A stretch of 64,000 nucleotides of DNA from Ypsolopha sequella (Eukaryota; Arthropoda; Insecta; Lepidoptera; Ypsolophidae): positions 4,577,501 through 4,641,500 of the forward strand of contig OW203992.1 of assembly GCA_934047225.1 (NCBI GenBank), given 5' to 3'. The notes below the pieces were generated by a model. The model made no database searches. It saw only the letters and a list, made by a program, of their open reading frames with translations, and was not told the DNA's origin. Each line of letters begins with the position of its first letter. The first letter of the stretch is position 1. A program made the position numbers and the translations under genes. Below are positions 62,889 through 64,000 of the stretch, one piece after another.

Positions 62889-63270
62889 GCGGGTCTACCG
62901 CGTAATTCTGATTTTCATCAACATCAACTTGAGATTGAAATTTGACGTGCGTGCGACGACGCCCGCCTAACATGCCATCTCTTTTGCACGCACGTCAAAT
63001 TTCAATCTCAAGTTGATCTCAAGTTAATATACAACTTTGGGGCCGGCATCAGTCCAATGAATGATCCAATGAATAACAAATGATACAGATGACAGAATTT
63101 GTATGTATGTAAAACATAATATATAACACAAATTTGGCTCCAAAGTAGGCCGAAATAGATGTCCGAAAAATCTATTTTATTAAATTACATGCCATCTCTT
63201 TCGCACGCACGTCAAATTTCAATCTCAAGTTGATGTTGATGAAAATCAGAATTACGCGGTAGACCCGCAG
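62889..63270. mobile_element. Foldback MITE family BB, copy 2, containing CC1
   Basis: The left part at 62889-63017 starts GCGGGTCTACCGCGTAATTC. The right part at 63188-63270 ends GAATTACGCGGTAGACCCGC. A 47-bp stretch from CATGCCATCTCTTT to AATCTCAAGTTGAT is present on both sides of CC1 (63025-63187). Confidence 0.7.
63025..63187 (+). mobile_element. Element family CC, copy 1
   Basis: TATACAACTTTGGGGCCGGC through ACAGATGACAGAATTTGTAT and CAAATTTGGCTCCAAAGTAG to CTATTTTATTAAATT. An extra CCAATGAATGATCCAATGAATAAC-like duplication lies near 63050-63080 compared with copy 2. Confidence 0.65.
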
Positions 63271-63670
63271 TACAACCTCCGTATCTTAATCACGGCAGTT
63301 CTCTACTCAACCGCTCATGTAGCCGGATTACCCATACGTGTGTGACGAGAGACTCTTGATGTATTGATCTTTAAGATTACACCGCTGCTGCGCCTTTAGG
63401 GGAACGTTCCGTTATTAATATGTCAGAAGGATGTAGGTCGAATATTTCAACTATGTTTGTACATATATCTCTGTATTCTATGTGCATTGATATTTTTTTC
63501 TTATATTTATTGGTAAAACTATATCTATTTTATTCATTTTGTACAGCGCCTCTAAACATTTTAACATTCTTTTAAGAGTTCCTGCATCCAAAGGTTTTCC
63601 GGTAGAGATCGCGTTTCGTTTCGCGCTTTTACTTTTAAATTTGTTATTTTATTTATTTTTATGGTGTGCT
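63271..63670. other. Unassigned stretch
   Basis: No frame or repeat recognised. A family B fragment (TAATTTATGCTACAAGGGCG) follows at 63677. Confidence 0.4.
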
Positions 63671-63756
63671 ATTATAGTAATTTATGCTACAAGGGCGAAA
63701 AGAAATAAATTATCACGTTTGTGTTTTTTTAACGAAGTTTAGTTATTTACTTTTAA

Positions 63757-63913
63757 TATACAACTTTGGGGCCGGCATCAGTCTAATGAATGATACAGAT
63801 GACAGAATTTGTATGTATGTAATACATAATATATAACACAAATTTGGCCCCAAAGTAGGTCGAAATATATCTCCGAAAAATCTATTTTATTAAATTCATT
63901 GTGAATATCTTAT
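63757..63913 (+). mobile_element. Element family CC, copy 2, with 17-bp TSD
   Basis: Flanked by a perfect 17-bp direct repeat, TAGTTATTTACTTTTAA, at 63740-63756 and 63914-63930. The body matches CC1. TSDs of this length point to retrotransposition. ACTTTGGGGCC and GGCCCCAAAGT inside are inverted and would form a stem. Confidence 0.7.
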
Positions 63914-64000
63914 TAGTTATTTACTTTTAAAACTAACGATGGCAATTTGTATTGTTGAGATTTAACATTTTTTTTTATATATCTACAGAAATATAAAATT

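Overview
The window looks like gene-poor, AT-rich nuclear DNA from an insect. A moth or butterfly (Lepidoptera) is my best guess; this rests on remembered similarity of several repeats and was not searched. No complete host gene can be supported. Almost every open reading frame that makes sense belongs to a transposable element, and nearly all are truncated or broken. The sequence is a palimpsest of non-autonomous DNA transposons, long foldback palindromes, tRNA-derived SINEs and 5'-truncated LINE copies, often inserted inside one another.

Layout. 1-9 kb: foldback elements, a LINE 3' tail, a SINE dimer at 6.3 kb, and a hAT-type MITE (8390-8699) with a perfect 8-bp target-site duplication (TSD). 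9-12.2 kb: a 430-bp TTAA element (family A) split by a 2.7-kb transposon that keeps the cysteine-rich N- and C-terminal parts of its protein but lacks the middle. 12.6-12.9 kb: a Mutator-like transposase scrap. 15.8-18.9 kb: two family A copies, a LINE reverse-transcriptase C-terminus and a 370-bp palindrome. 20-24.5 kb: two copies of family E, which carry a colinear open frame homologous to family A; the second is split by a LINE. Next comes an element with a hammerhead-ribozyme-like fold. 25.1-26.8 kb: about 25 apparently identical tandem copies of a 70-bp unit. 27-36 kb: RTE-like 3' ends, further TTAAGGCG elements (one an F/A chimera) and a second hAT MITE. 38.9-41.4 kb: a LINE endonuclease/RT relic, a piggyBac-type MITE nested in a hAT-type element, and a 175-bp near-perfect palindrome. 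42.8-51 kb: the second hammerhead-like element, repeats ending in CGGAACCCTAAAAA, and a 45-bp tandem array grown from the tail of a dispersed repeat. 51.8-53.6 kb: LINE tails and a Penelope-like GIY-YIG fragment. 54-64 kb: several well-delimited MITEs, nested palindromes at 59.4-59.8 kb, and two copies of an element at 63.0 and 63.75 kb.

The observations most worth following are: (1) the shared reading frame inside the otherwise short TTAAGGCG families A, E and AA; (2) the hammerhead-like fold in the element at 24.2 and 42.8 kb, including a version lacking the catalytic half but keeping a 27-bp stem; (3) the uniform 70-bp array; (4) a clear insertion chronology from nested copies with intact TSDs. 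Family letters (A, B, C and so on) are my own labels. All comparisons were made by eye within this window.
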